Assembly (NCBI GenBank): GCA_015847255.1
Contig: JADLZK010007673.1
Location: 186,001 to 250,000, forward strand
Length of the DNA: 64,000 nucleotides
From: Hyparrhenia diplandra
Lineage: Eukaryota > Streptophyta > Magnoliopsida > Poales > Poaceae
Direction of reading: 5' to 3'
Shown here: piece after piece, positions 1-10,082 of the stretch
Position numbering within the stretch: position 1 is the stretch's first letter
How the letters are laid out: every line of letters starts with the position of its first letter
Position numbers and translations under genes: made by a program
Notes under the pieces: generated by a model
What the model saw: the letters and a program-made list of their open reading frames with translations, nothing else
The model's database searches: none
Told to the model about the DNA's origin: nothing

Positions 1-538
1 TGGGACCTCGAGGCGTGTGACGTAGAGAGGGGTTGGTCCGGTGACAGGGCGGGCGCCGCGGGTGGCACCACGGGTAGGCGTGGGTGGCGCCCGTCTCCGG
101 GAGGATCTGGCAGCGGACATAGGTGTCGGTGGAGAGGAGTAGGCAGCCGATGCTGCGGTGTCGTCGATGATGATGTCGGTGACGGCCGGTGCGTCCTGGA
201 CAATGTCGTTATCCTCTTCCACGGAGGATAACGGGATCGGTCGTCAACGGTGTCGCGGGCGGCGGCGGCCGGGCAGCGCGGGGCGGCCCGTGCCGGCGGC
301 GATCGGCGAAGGGGGCGTCCTCCCAAAGACGGTCGTCATGGTTGTCGGCGGAGGTGAGGTAGAGGGGTCATCGGGCGGTGAAGGCGTACTCCATGCGGCG
401 AAGACGCGTCTCGATCTTGTCGGCGCGTCGGGCGATCTTCGCGCAGTTGTCGTCGAGGAGCTCCTTCAACGCCTTGGTGAACGCTTGCATCTCGGAAGCC
501 ATCGGTGGTGGGAATCGTGATTGGTCTCGGATACCTAT
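1..538 (-). mobile_element. LTR retrotransposon internal region, start of gag, cut by window edge
   Basis: Reading the minus strand away from the LTR at 539-1160, an ATG at 501 opens a short frame that stops at 368. It encodes a charged helical peptide beginning MASEMQAFTKALKELLDDN, which looks like the N-terminus of a grass retrotransposon Gag. Just before it, near 525-537, the minus strand has TATCCGAGACC, an imperfect relative of the initiator-Met primer-binding site TGGTATCAGAGC. Stops beyond 368 in the same frame suggest decay. The rest of the element lies left of the window. Assignment to Ty3/gypsy rather than copia is an inference from style only, since no pol is visible. Confidence 0.6.
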
Positions 539-1160
539 TGTCACAAACCGGTTAGATTGGGCCGGTTGTGCACGCCACCGGCGAAGCTTCGGCGATGGCG
601 GCGGCATAGGGGGGGCGGCGGCGGGCGCTGGGGCCGGGCGGTTTATCGGAGGTGGCGCCGGTAGGGGAGGCTAGTGAGGGGCGGCGGTGCGGGCGGCGGC
701 GAAGGGCGGCGTGGCGGGAGGCGGGCGGAGCGGGAGAGGGCGGCGGCGGCGGCGGGCGGGCGGGATGTAGGATGGAGAGAGAAAGGCACGAACTATTTCT
801 TTATTGCTTATTCCCCAAAGAGATTACATACCCTTATTTATATAGTCCGGCTAGTGGGACTTGTAATCTAAGCAATCTCTATAAGGTTTCCTTATACGAT
901 CGGAATACCTTTTACAAACAATATTTATTTATTTTCTATTAAGGGTCTTCCTTATATGATTGTAACATCCCCTTTTACACACCAAAAGTTCTAAGATAAT
1001 CCTAACTTGATGACGGCGAGTTGGAGACGGGGGGGAAGGTGGAGGCGGCGGCGGCGGGGGGCGCCGGCCCCCACGTAGGCGCCCGCCCCCTTGTGGGCGG
1101 GCGCGGCCGGTTTGGGCCCTCCTAGCCCGTCCATGGCTGGCCCAATTCCGGCACATTACA
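539..1160 (-). repeat. 5' LTR of the minus-strand retrotransposon
   Basis: On the minus strand the segment starts TGTAATGTGCCGG and ends TTTGTGACA, so it has TG...CA ends. It lies directly upstream of a primer-binding-like site and a gag-like start. Its middle holds a TATA box and an AATAAA signal (800-805), the usual R/U3 layout. The part nearest gag is very GC-rich (CGG repeats at 600-770), a common grass LTR leader. The partner LTR is outside the window, so these ends are deduced from one copy. Confidence 0.6.
833..845 (-). promoter_or_regulatory. TATA box of the LTR promoter
   Basis: The minus strand reads CTATATAAATAAG, a strong plant TATA element. A transcript start is expected about 30 bases further on the minus strand, close to the AATAAA at 800-805. 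This is typical of an LTR in which promoter and polyadenylation signal lie close together. Confidence 0.6.
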
Positions 1161-1760
1161 ACAATGCATTCATCAACTTGCGTTTCTGAGTTTGTGCAGT
1201 AGGATGAGTTTTTGGACTGTTTGTTGACATTTCGATTTTGTTGACAAAATGTGTACTTTATTGTGATATTTATTCTTGTGGGCTTATATCAATCATCGCT
1301 CTTATCAATTTCTTTAATCTATATTTTGTATTGTTATTTTGGCCTTGGAATGGAAAAATGAATTACCAAAACTTGCTACAAATTATAATATTTAGTAGGT
1401 GTTTTGTCTAGTTTGGTCATGATCGAGACCGAACTTGGTCGGTCCTGAGTTGAAACTAACTGATCGATCTCCATTTTATATTAACCGGTTCGGTTCAGTC
1501 AGAACGAACGGCCATGCACGTCCATGTGACACGTCCTTAATCTTTCTCAACTTCTCAATAGTAGTATACATCGTCACATATTTAAGTTAAGTCAATGTTT
1601 AGTCAAAGTATCATACAAGGCTAAAATTATTGTAACTTAGCATTATAATAATATAGGCTTAGGATTTATTTGATTTAACTGAATTAAAATTGACCTTGAT
1701 CCACATTAATCCAACGGCGGAAGATGTTTGATTATCTATTTTATAAGATACATCAGAATA
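1161..1760. other. AT-rich intergenic DNA, no gene seen
   Basis: No coding frame, RNA gene or clear repeat could be supported here. Confidence 0.6.
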
Positions 1761-1762
1761 TA

Positions 1763-1906
1763 CTCCATCCACCATAATTATAAGATATTTTTTTTGCTAT
1801 ATACACTATTTTAACTATGTACCAATGTATGTGCTATATTATACACAAGTTTTTTTTTTTTTTATCTAGAAAACCTCAAATGTCATAGAATTTGGATAAG
1901 AGGGAG
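1763..1906. mobile_element. Stowaway-type MITE (diverged)
   Basis: The left end CTCCATCCACCATAATTATAAG and right end GGATAAGAGGGAG resemble the Stowaway/mariner terminal repeat CTCCCTCCRTCCCA. A TA dinucleotide flanks each side (1761-1762 and 1907-1908), the expected Tc1/mariner target duplication. About 144 bp, AT-rich, no coding capacity. Confidence 0.65.
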
Positions 1907-1950
1907 TACATAACGTCCACATGCAACTCTACGTAACTGCACATATAGGG

Positions 1951-2932
1951 TGTGTTTGGTTGCCCCAAAAATGTGCTAGCAGGGGGCTTGGCTGGGCCAA
2001 GAATGTGGTGTTTGGTTGCCAAATCTTGGGTCGTAGCCAGGGCTTGGGTTTTTGCAGCCGTACGGCCTTAGCCAGGCTTAGGGGAAACGGCCGGGGTGGC
2101 CGATCTCGTGGAGCCTGGCTAAGGCTACATCAAGTTCCGCGCTGGGCTTGTTACGGTCACCTCCTCCTCCCTTGTCAGTCGTCATACGCATCGGGATGCT
2201 CGCCCCACTACTCGCCGCCTCGCTCCTCCCCCTACTCGATGCCTCGCTTGTAATTTTGTGGTGCATGGACAGCGTCGGAGCATCCCGATGGGGATTGGAG
2301 GGCGATGTGACCTCGATGGATGGGGATTGGAGGGCGGCGGTCGTCGAACTGGAGCAGAGGTCGTCCTCCACGCGCGCCTGCCCCGATTCGTCAGCGGCCG
2401 GCGGTGGCGGACCTCACCCCGTGCGCGCCCGTCTCTGCCTCGCTGCCGGGCGCCCGCACCGCCACGCCGCCGCTTCCTCGGTCGCGTCGTGGTTCCTCGG
2501 TCGGAGCTGGAGTGTGCCATCCTCTTCACATGCTCGCCTTCGTCCTCGATATGCTCCGCCACATCGGCGTCGCTGGATGAGCCTCCACCGACCACGCGGG
2601 CTTCCAGTTGCTCCTTGTCTACTGCTTGCTTGTTGCATTTTGCTTTGTTTGAACTAATCGATTGGATTGGTTAGTAATTCCATTTGTGGCATCAATTTGT
2701 GTATGGGTTAATTGGTCATATGGAAAGTGATTGTACGCCCACCGAGTGGATTTGGCCGATGGCAGTCACGACACCCGCTCATTTAAGAGGTGCCCAGCAG
2801 ATGTTCGATGAAATTCCTCAAATGGGGTAAACTTACTAGTTCAGAGAGAAGGTAACTATATCAAAAGACACCGAGCAACCAAACACAATGTAGTGCTAGC
2901 CAGGCTTAGATGACGCATGCAACCAAACAAGG
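1951..2932. mobile_element. Putative non-autonomous DNA transposon with inverted TTTGGTTGC motifs
   Basis: TGTGTTTGGTTGC occurs at 1951 and a close copy at about 2007. The inverse, GCAACCAAACA, occurs at about 2874 and 2919. The paired motifs have similar spacing at both ends, and the flanking GCTAGC and CCAGGCTTAG tracts are also inverted copies. The interior (2130-2640) is GC-rich and looks like captured host sequence, but its overlapping open frames on both strands match no family I know. The superfamily and target duplication could not be fixed. Confidence 0.5.
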
Positions 2933-2998
2933 TTATATTGGCTTGGGAGAGCCTGGCTTGAGCTAGAGTTCAGCTAGAGTTCTTCCTGTGTTTCACTC

Positions 2999-3240
2999 AG
3001 CAAATGCAAGCATGCCGGCATCAGGGGGGAATTCTTCCGCTGGTCGGCGCGGAAGTTCGCGCCGACTACCCGGTGGGCCGGCCCAAAGCAACCCCCAGCC
3101 CAGCTAGTGGCGCTCGCGCTTGTTAAAAGAAACTAGGCCGGCCCAGCAACCACCACCCGGCGGTACGGCGAAGGGGGAGTTGAACCTGACACCTTTTGCT
3201 TCCGGTTATCACTCCCTACCACTACACTATGTGAGTGTTC
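2999..3240 (-). mobile_element. tRNA-derived SINE-like relic
   Basis: On the minus strand there is an A-box-like TAGTGTAGTGGTAGGGAG (3212-3229) followed by a B box GGTTCAACTCC (3176-3186), spaced as in a tRNA promoter. The downstream part is GC-rich and not tRNA-like. No cloverleaf is possible, so this is a SINE relic rather than a tRNA gene. Ends are approximate and no target duplication was found. Confidence 0.4.
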
Positions 3241-3284
3241 GATTAAGATAATGAAATATCACCATTATATATGTTTCTGCCTTA

Positions 3285-3447
3285 TTTGTTCTTTTTTTTT
3301 TCTTTTTCCTTTCCTTTTCATTCATTTTATTTTGATGTTTCTTGGCACTTTCGTTTATTCTTTTTCTTTTATTTTTATATGTTTCTTTTCTTTTTTTTTT
3401 CTTTATTTTTCTTATCCTTTTTTTCCTTTTATTCTTTTTTTATATAT
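3285..3447. repeat. T-rich low-complexity tract
   Basis: Runs of T broken by single C or A. It yields Phe/Leu/Ser-only open frames that are artefacts of composition. Confidence 0.8.
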
Positions 3448-3449
3448 AT

Positions 3450-3676
3450 AAATGTGATGTTCTGTGATGTATACTCTTAGTATACATGTGATGTATACAC
3501 AGATGTTCTCCTAGTATACATGTTTTTATAGTGTGTTTATGTGATGTTCTAGGATGTTTCTTGTGATGTTTTAGCATGTTTCTGCTATGTTCTGGAAAAT
3601 TCGTCGGTCTCCTGTGTTTATGTGATGTTCTAGCGTGTTTCTTGCGATGTTGGAGTGTTTATTGCGATGTTCTATA
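3450..3676 (+). repeat. Degenerate short tandem repeat (TGTGATGTTCTAG-like)
   Basis: Variants of GTGATGTTCTAGGATGTTTCT recur about seven times with irregular spacing. AGTATACATG also occurs twice. It reads as a decayed tandem array with no coding potential. Confidence 0.6.
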
Positions 3677-3679
3677 AAT

Positions 3680-6000
3680 CTTGGTTTATCAAGAGATAAA
3701 TGTTGTTAAATTTTTTATCAAAATATATGCATGTGGGATCTTGTTTTAAAGGATTAATTATAAGGAACACGGATGTGAAATCGGATTTTTCGTTTGAGTA
3801 AGTACTTTAAGAGATATGACTTTTTAAAACTTGAAAAAAAACATGAGATTTGAGATTTACGCTCATGTCAGCTATTTTGGTTGGTACTGTGTGATGGGAT
3901 GGAAGTGGACTTACACTGTTACACAGACCAGCCGCCCACAGATGCACCCCTGGTCGCCGACCAGGTCGGCGTCTAGTACGCCCAGGCATCAGGACAACCA
4001 AAACATGCCAAAGCGTGGACTCGAATTGGACGGACTCATGTTTGGTTAGCACTTAGCAGGTCCCCTCGTGTGCTGCATTGTTTTTGAGTTTTTTTTTTTT
4101 CATTTTATATACGTATATAGTCTTTTTTGGAAATTAAGAGTCGAATCCTCACGGCACGGGCCCAAGTACAACAGCCAAGTAACAGTATCTGGAGTCTTGT
4201 TCCTATATACCCCCTTGTTGCTTTTGGACCGGTCAACGATTATTTGTTAGGTTCTTTTTTTGAGATAAATGATTTCTATTTATGTTTCTACATTTTTCAT
4301 GTCAAAATAAATTGATTTTTATAAGCTTAATATGATTCCTATGAAATTTCTGCGTTCCAAGGTGATGGGGTTGTTTAAAACCTGTTTTTTTTTCCCTTTG
4401 GATGTGTGTTTATAACAAATGTTGACGGATTCTCCTTCACCAGAAAAGTATGAAGCTAAACCTCCTTTTCCATTATCTGAAATAATATATACTCAATTCA
4501 TCAAGAAAAAAAAAAATATGATTCTGACTTAGTATAAAGCAAAATAATTATGACCCCCTTTAGAACGTAGGATGTCACAGTAGTCGTTCAAGAATTTATA
4601 GGAAAGTTTTTGCATAAGCAGGGGGACATGGGGACATAAACAAATTGAGGGGACCCTATAAGTTCTGACCAAGTTTATTTTTATATAAAAATATATAAAT
4701 ATTTATGATATTAAATGAATGTTATTAGATTGTCATGAGATATGTTTTTCATAGAATAGAATAGCTCTTTGTGTTCTAAATATTTATAGTGACGACATCA
4801 ATTTGATCACACTTTAAGAAAGTTTGACTAGAGCTAAGTAAAGCTAAAATTGCATCTTTCTCTCTGACAGAGCTATGGAATAATTGGTGAAAAGCAAAAG
4901 ATCTTAAGCATTATTGAAAAAAATAAACCTTTTTGGGCATAATGTTGCATTTTTTAAAGAACATTCAATCTATTGCGCTTTCTACCTCGGTCAAGATTTT
5001 GCATTTGCATCCATGGATTAACTGATGTGCTACTTGGGTCCTGAAGAGGAGGGAGTACGTTTTGCCTAATAAGGATGGGCCAATATAATAGCCCCGATCC
5101 ATCCATGGCCCTTGATTTCTAGTCCAGAATCCATACACAGAGGCTGCAGCGGTTATAGTTCAAATATCTTTCTTCTACATAATGGAAATATTTTGGCGGT
5201 TTTTTATTTTACTATCTTCAAATCAATATACTCAGTTTTATTTTTAGCTAGTTCAAACTTTGAAGCATTATATTTTCCATATTATATTATTCATATGTAA
5301 TGTATGCAATAATCCTCGGAGAACAAATTTATACCTAACTATTGATAAGCAGCATCAATACCATTTATTTTGGTTCTGATTTATTACCTATGCATTTATC
5401 TCACTCATAATTTAAGTCCTACTCAAGATTATACTCTTTACTTATTTTGTGCTCTTTACTGCGGAAATCTTAAGCATGCATTATATTTTCCTGATTTTGA
5501 TTGGAAACAATTTAAACTATTAAATATGGCGATAACACCTTAGCTTTCTAATTGCAAAATTTTAGAAAATAAAAAGATTCCATATTGTCGCAGTTGATCT
5601 AGAGAGGCATTTCCATATATATCACCACTGTAAACAGTGCGTTGCCCACATGCATATCTAGGCACACACTATTAAACGGTATACTTTGTCTCAGAAACCT
5701 TGTACAGCTGATAAATTTAATTATTAATTATTAACTAAACATTTCAAAATTGAAAAAACATGAAAAAACACAACCACAAACATGAATGAGCTAAATGGAA
5801 CCACAATCACTGATCGATCAAAGCAACATAGCTAGCTATATAATTAATGGCTCATGAATTAGCAAGCTCAGCATGCACATAGTTCAGACATGGATGAGGG
5901 AGGGAAGAAGACACACACAGTACGTAATAAAAGGTTAGCATAATGGCAGCTACGACGACCATTTAACCCTACACCGAGGCATGGTTGACACTTACACGAC
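3680..6000. other. Intergenic DNA, no gene seen
   Basis: AT-rich sequence with only short chance frames. A GAGGGAGTAC fragment near 5050 may be a Stowaway MITE end. The last few hundred bases before 6056 are probably 3' flank of the zinc-finger gene. Confidence 0.6.
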
Positions 6001-6055
6001 ACACTAACACTACGACGTGCCTAATCATCACTCCCAGGCGCACCCGAGCCTGAGC

Positions 6056-6631
6056 TCAAGATCCAGCCCGTCCTCCTCCACACCACCCACCACGGCCGCT
6101 GCCGCTGCCGCAGACCCCAATCCCCAGCTCCAAGCTCACCTCAAGCACCGCCTTATTCGTGGCCACTGCAGCGGCGGCCGACGTCGTGGTCGTCGTCGTC
6201 GAGAAGAAGCTGTAGATGACGGGGTCGGGGACCGCCATCGTGCCGCCGGCGGCGCGGTGCGGCGCCGGCGAGAAGTTGAGGTTGGGAAGCGGCGGAGCTC
6301 TGCTGAGCTGGTGGTGCGCGGTCACCAGGCCGGGACTCGGAACGGACGAAGAAGGACCGTGCGGTGCGGAGGCCGCCGAGCAGCACTGCTGCCGGAGCCT
6401 GGCCCTGTCCCTCCGGTGGACGTTCATGTGGCCGCCCAACGCCTGCGCCGACCGGAACTCCCGCCTGCAGTAGCCGCAGGTGTAGCAGGACGACGACATT
6501 GGCGGTGACCTCTGCGGCGGCCACGGGAAGCAGCCGGCGAAGTTGTGGCCCGCCGCCGCCGTCGTCGTCGTCGTCGTCCACGGCAGCAGCGGCTTGAGGC
6601 CCCTGCGGCCGTGGTCTCCACTTCTCTCCAT
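6056..6631 (-). CDS. SUPERMAN-type single C2H2 zinc-finger protein with C-terminal EAR repressor motif
   Basis: This is an intact 191-residue, single-exon gene starting at ATG 6631 and ending at TGA 6056. Residues 50-72 form one C2H2 finger (C52, C55, H68, H72) containing the plant-specific QALGGH signature. The basic stretch after the finger (HRRDRARLRQ) matches the SUPERMAN / RABBIT EARS class. Near the C-terminus, LEVSLELGIG contains an SLELG core like the EAR repression motif of this family. Low-complexity Thr, Ala and Gly tracts fill the linkers. Family knowledge predicts a nuclear DNA-binding repressor that recruits TOPLESS-type corepressors in organ-boundary, floral or leaf development. 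The specific orthologue is not recognised. Length and exon structure fit the family, and I see no defect. Upstream on the minus strand is a TATA box. Confidence 0.9.
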   Translation of the reverse strand: MERSGDHGRRGLKPLLPWTTTTTTAAAGHNFAGCFPWPPQRSPPMSSSCYTCGYCRREFRSAQALGGHMNVHRRDRARLRQQCCSAASAPHGPSSSVPSPGLVTAHHQLSRAPPLPNLNFSPAPHRAAGGTMAVPDPVIYSFFSTTTTTTSAAAAVATNKAVLEVSLELGIGVCGSGSGRGGWCGGGRAGS

Positions 6632-6749
6632 TGTTGCTTGCCGGCCCTCGGGTGTGTGGTGGTGACTGTGGTCTTGTAGCGAGCTAGCTAGATACTACTA
6701 GTTTGTGTCTAAGCAAGTGAAACATGCATGTGAGCTGCTTGCTTGCTTG

Positions 6750-6757
6750 TATATATA
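6750..6757 (-). promoter_or_regulatory. TATA box of the zinc-finger gene
   Basis: The minus strand reads CTATATATAC about 120 bases upstream of the ATG at 6631. That leaves room for a leader of roughly 90 bases. No other good TATA element lies nearer. Confidence 0.5.
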
Positions 6758-6759
6758 GT

Positions 6760-7800
6760 AAGTAGTACACAGCAAGCATTGTGCATTTGTACATTGAGAT
6801 GAGGGAGAGGAGTACACAGAAAACTAGCTTTTTGTATGTAATCAAAGCAGCTCGCTGGAAGAGATAGATATGAGATGCATGGATAGAGAGCTGCATTGCT
6901 GATGGAGCAGAAGTGGAACGCAATTGATGCTACAGCCAAGATACCGTCAGAACAATGGCAACCATTCTGGGTAAGACTAAGTGACATACATTTGCAAGGA
7001 CGCAGGTACCTTTCTCCACGACAAGACACCTGAATAGCCAATCCATGCATTCAAAGTCTCTCTCTCAGCATGGATGTGTAGTGTAGTGTAGTACACTAAA
7101 TCTGATGACTTTGAATCTGAATCGTAGGGGACATTGATGCACACTGTTGAATGAGCTGAGTACTGTAAAGCAGCGACAGGACAGGCATCGGGTTTTTGCT
7201 TCTGCATCACTCCAGCTAGCTCCCTTCCGCAAAGAGGCAAAAAGACTCTAGGGCGTGTAACCGAGGCACTGAAAGCGTCCATGGCCTTGCTCACTTTGAC
7301 TAGGACTGCAACATTACGAGTATGTATAGTAGATGCATTTCAACTTCTGATTTCTGCAGGCAGGGCGAATCCGGGGGTAAGCGTCCATGATTGGTCCAGG
7401 TGTCATGTCCAGCTCTGAAGCACATCACATCATCGGTCATGTCCAAGATTAGTAGTATATTAAATCAAGCTAGAATAGTATTTGTTGGGGTCAGCTCGTT
7501 CTGCTCGCTTCTCAGTTCACAGCGTGGGCGGCATGCAGCAGCATTGGGCATTTTGGGCATGGAATGGCATGATGCCAATAGAAAGGTGAAGTAATTGTTG
7601 CCACATACAATTCCCTTCGTTTTTTGAAAATAATAACTATGCTTTGTTACTAGTTCTTTTTTCCTCTTTTACCATGAGAGCTCTCCCTACCACATCAAAT
7701 CAAAGGATAATAGGAGAGGGCCTCCTAACTGGTGTGCTAGGCCAACGTGTACTTGAGTAATGACATTGACTCGGTCAAGTACACCATGCATATCAATGTT
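6760..7800. other. Upstream flank of the zinc-finger gene, no other gene
   Basis: No supported coding frame. The stretch probably contains cis-regulatory sequence of the minus-strand gene, but no specific element can be argued from one sequence. Confidence 0.5.
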
Positions 7801-7801
7801 A

Positions 7802-7803
<2 letters not shown>

Positions 7804-7868
<65 letters not shown>
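7804..7868 (+). repeat. Compound (CT)n(CA)n microsatellite
   Basis: About 16 CT units pass directly into about 16 CA units. Such compound dinucleotide arrays are usually length-polymorphic. Confidence 0.95.
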
Positions 7869-7871
<3 letters not shown>

Positions 7872-8028
7872 TGAATTCAATTGAAATGAAGCAAGACTAT
7901 CTTGTGGAAGGCCTAAGTACCCGTCTTACTCAAGTGTGCAATTGTTACAAACTAAGGGGGAGGCTCCCCCCTGCTAAAACCCATAAATTTAGAGTCTAAC
8001 GATGTTTGGTTGATGTGTGGCTATATAA

Positions 8029-8503
8029 GGCCCTATTTGGATCGATCCCAGAGCTAGTAGTTAGCTGATAAGTGACTAGTTTAAGGCCCTATTTGATCCC
8101 AAAGCTAGTAGTTTAAGCCCCTATTTGGATCCACGGCTTCCCCTTGAAACCCTAGCTCTGGAACGGCGGCCTCCTCGCCCGATCAGGCGGCAGCGGCGGC
8201 AGATGGAGTCGCGGACGGGCCCTGGATGGGCTCCCATGCGGGCTCGTGGTTTTTTTTTATTAGCGGTGGCTAAGTGACCAGTTTAAGGCCCTATTTGGAT
8301 CCCATAGCTAATACTTTAAGGCCCTATTTGGATCCGCGTCCATGGTGGCCGGATCCGTGGCTTCCCCTTGGAACCCTAGCTCGAGCGGCATCTTTCTCGC
8401 CCGGATTGATCGGCGGCGCTGGCACCACGGCAAGTAGCGCGGACGGGCCCCGGATGGGCTCCGTGCAAAGCAGCTCGTCTTTTTTTTTTTTTTTTTTTTT
8501 TTT
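8029..8503 (+). repeat. Two-copy tandem duplication, about 230-250 bp unit
   Basis: Unit one (8029 to about 8262) and unit two (about 8276 to 8503) share AAGGCCCTATTTGGATCC, then GTGGCTTCCCCTTG, AACCCTAGCTC, GCGGACGGGCC and GGATGGGCTCC in the same order. Each ends in a T run. The copies have diverged by substitutions and small indels. The second ends in about 24 Ts. Confidence 0.75.
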
Positions 8504-8955
8504 ATCAATGGTGACGAGCAAAAAAGCTGGCACGGTTATTCATCTATTTAATGTGACCTTTGGTTGGTGGCGCGCAAAAAATCTCCGCCATAAATTCATT
8601 TTGCCCACCACTGAAGTTGTTTTATGTAGTAGTGTAATAAATAGCTCCTTCGATTCAAACATGTCTAGTTAATAGTTTAGCTTGTTGTAGCTTCCCAAAT
8701 ACTCGCAGCATTAGTTATTATTAATAACAACTAGGGGTGAAGCCACGTCCATGTTATCTGGTGCACAAGCACTAGGGTAAAATTCTTTTGCCATTCAACA
8801 TACTTAATTTAACTGTGTTTCAAGAAAGTTGTGTAAGTTACTTAAATAGTGCACTAGGGTTCATTTTGGTTATGGCTTCGCCCCTGATAACATCTAATAT
8901 TAGTTGTGACCTATTAGTTAGCTAATTGTCAGCAGCTAATGGCTCCAAATAGGCC
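8029..8955. mobile_element. Putative non-autonomous DNA element with GGCCCTATTTGG ends
   Basis: GGCCCTATTTGG begins at 8029, and the inverse CCAAATAGGCC ends at 8955. Such ends are common in grass PIF/Harbinger- or hAT-like MITEs. The same left-end motif recurs inside (8083, 8117, 8287, 8323) because the left part is tandemly duplicated. No clean target duplication was seen and there is no coding capacity. Confidence 0.45.
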
Positions 8956-9290
8956 ATGACTTCTGTATACCTTCTAGGATCGAGTAACAAAATATATATT
9001 TGTTCTCAATATGTTGTTATCGAATTTTATATTTCTCGAGAAATCATGATTGCAACTTTGCAAGGCATATTTCATAGTGTTCTTGTGATTAATACTCCAC
9101 AGCTTAGAAAAGACAACATTCGAAAAAAGGAGGGGGGAATAAAACTATTGCAACGAGAAAAACTCATGTCTACATTTTTTAAGACAATTTTAAAGATAGT
9201 TTAATAACATGCTTTATTTACCTTTTTTTTTGCGAAAAAGCATGTTCTTTAATGAAGGGAGTACCTTTCTAGGTGTGCTAAAGTGTTTGA

Positions 9291-9831
9291 AAAAAGTCTA
9301 AATCACACCCCCACCTATAGGGGTTGGACTATATAACACCCCAACCTATGAAACGGTATATATCACCCTGAACTTTCCAAAAACGGTCAAATTACCCCTC
9401 AAGCAGTTTTGAAAAATCATAATAAATCATAGAAAAATCATAAAATAGAAAAGCCAATTGTGTTAGACTCTAGATGAGTAGATCCACACAATAAACATAT
9501 AATATGGTATACTTTAGTACATTTTTTTACAGCTATAAAGAAAAGCATAGATGTAAAACTACAACAAAAAAAAATATACTAAAGTATAGCATATTATATG
9601 TTCATTGTGTACATCTACGCATTTGGAGTCCAATATAATTGGATTTTCTATTTTATGATTTTTCAGTGATTTACTATATTTTTTCAAAACTGTCGAGGGG
9701 GGTAGTTTAACCGGTTTTGAAAAAAGTGTGTGTGTGTGGTGGGGTGGTTGTGGAGGGGTGATATAGACCATTTTAAAGGTTAGAGGGTTATGTAGTGCAG
9801 CCGCCATAGTTGGGGGTGATGTAGACTTTTT
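9291..9831. mobile_element. Fold-back MITE with long terminal inverted repeats
   Basis: The left end AAAAAGTCTAAATCACACCC is matched by the inverted right end GGGTGATGTAGACTTTTT. The inverse relationship extends over most of the 541 bp. Left features such as ATCACCCTGAAC, CATAAAATAGAAAA and CATATAATATGGTATACTTTAG recur inverted in the right half. It should form one long hairpin and has no coding capacity. Such a structure can be a source of small RNAs. No convincing target duplication was seen, so the superfamily is open. Confidence 0.75.
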
Positions 9832-10071
9832 CCTAAAATGTTTTCCCACAACATGTGCTACGGATTTATATTCCTTGAGAGAACGTCCGAACGTAAGTCA
9901 TTTGAATCCAAACATTGTTCTATCACCGCCATAAGGCGGGAACTTCAACGAGGTTGACTACTGAATTATTAGGAGAGTATATAGTGGGGGAATACTTACT
10001 TATTTGTCCAATATAACAATTTTATTTTATAGGAACGATGAGTAAGTGTTATTTGAGGATGGCTAGAGATG

Positions 10072-10082
10072 TTTTTTTTTTT
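10072..10082 (-). other. Poly(A) tail of the LINE
   Basis: An eleven-T run on the plus strand immediately precedes LINE 3' sequence and marks the 3' end of the minus-strand insertion. No matching target duplication was found at the far end. Confidence 0.7.

Noticed and set aside
158..674. Long plus-strand open frames in the GC-rich left end
   Set aside because: They run antisense to a retrotransposon gag and LTR and are Gly/Arg-rich from composition.
2148..2674. Overlapping frames of 80-170 codons on both strands
   Set aside because: GC-rich interior of a probable DNA element; no start context, domain or splice support.
3176..3229. Possible tRNA gene on the minus strand
   Set aside because: A and B boxes are present but no acceptor stem or anticodon arm can be formed; treated as a SINE relic.
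3251..3480. Phe/Leu-rich membrane-like frames
   Set aside because: Translation of a T-rich low-complexity tract.
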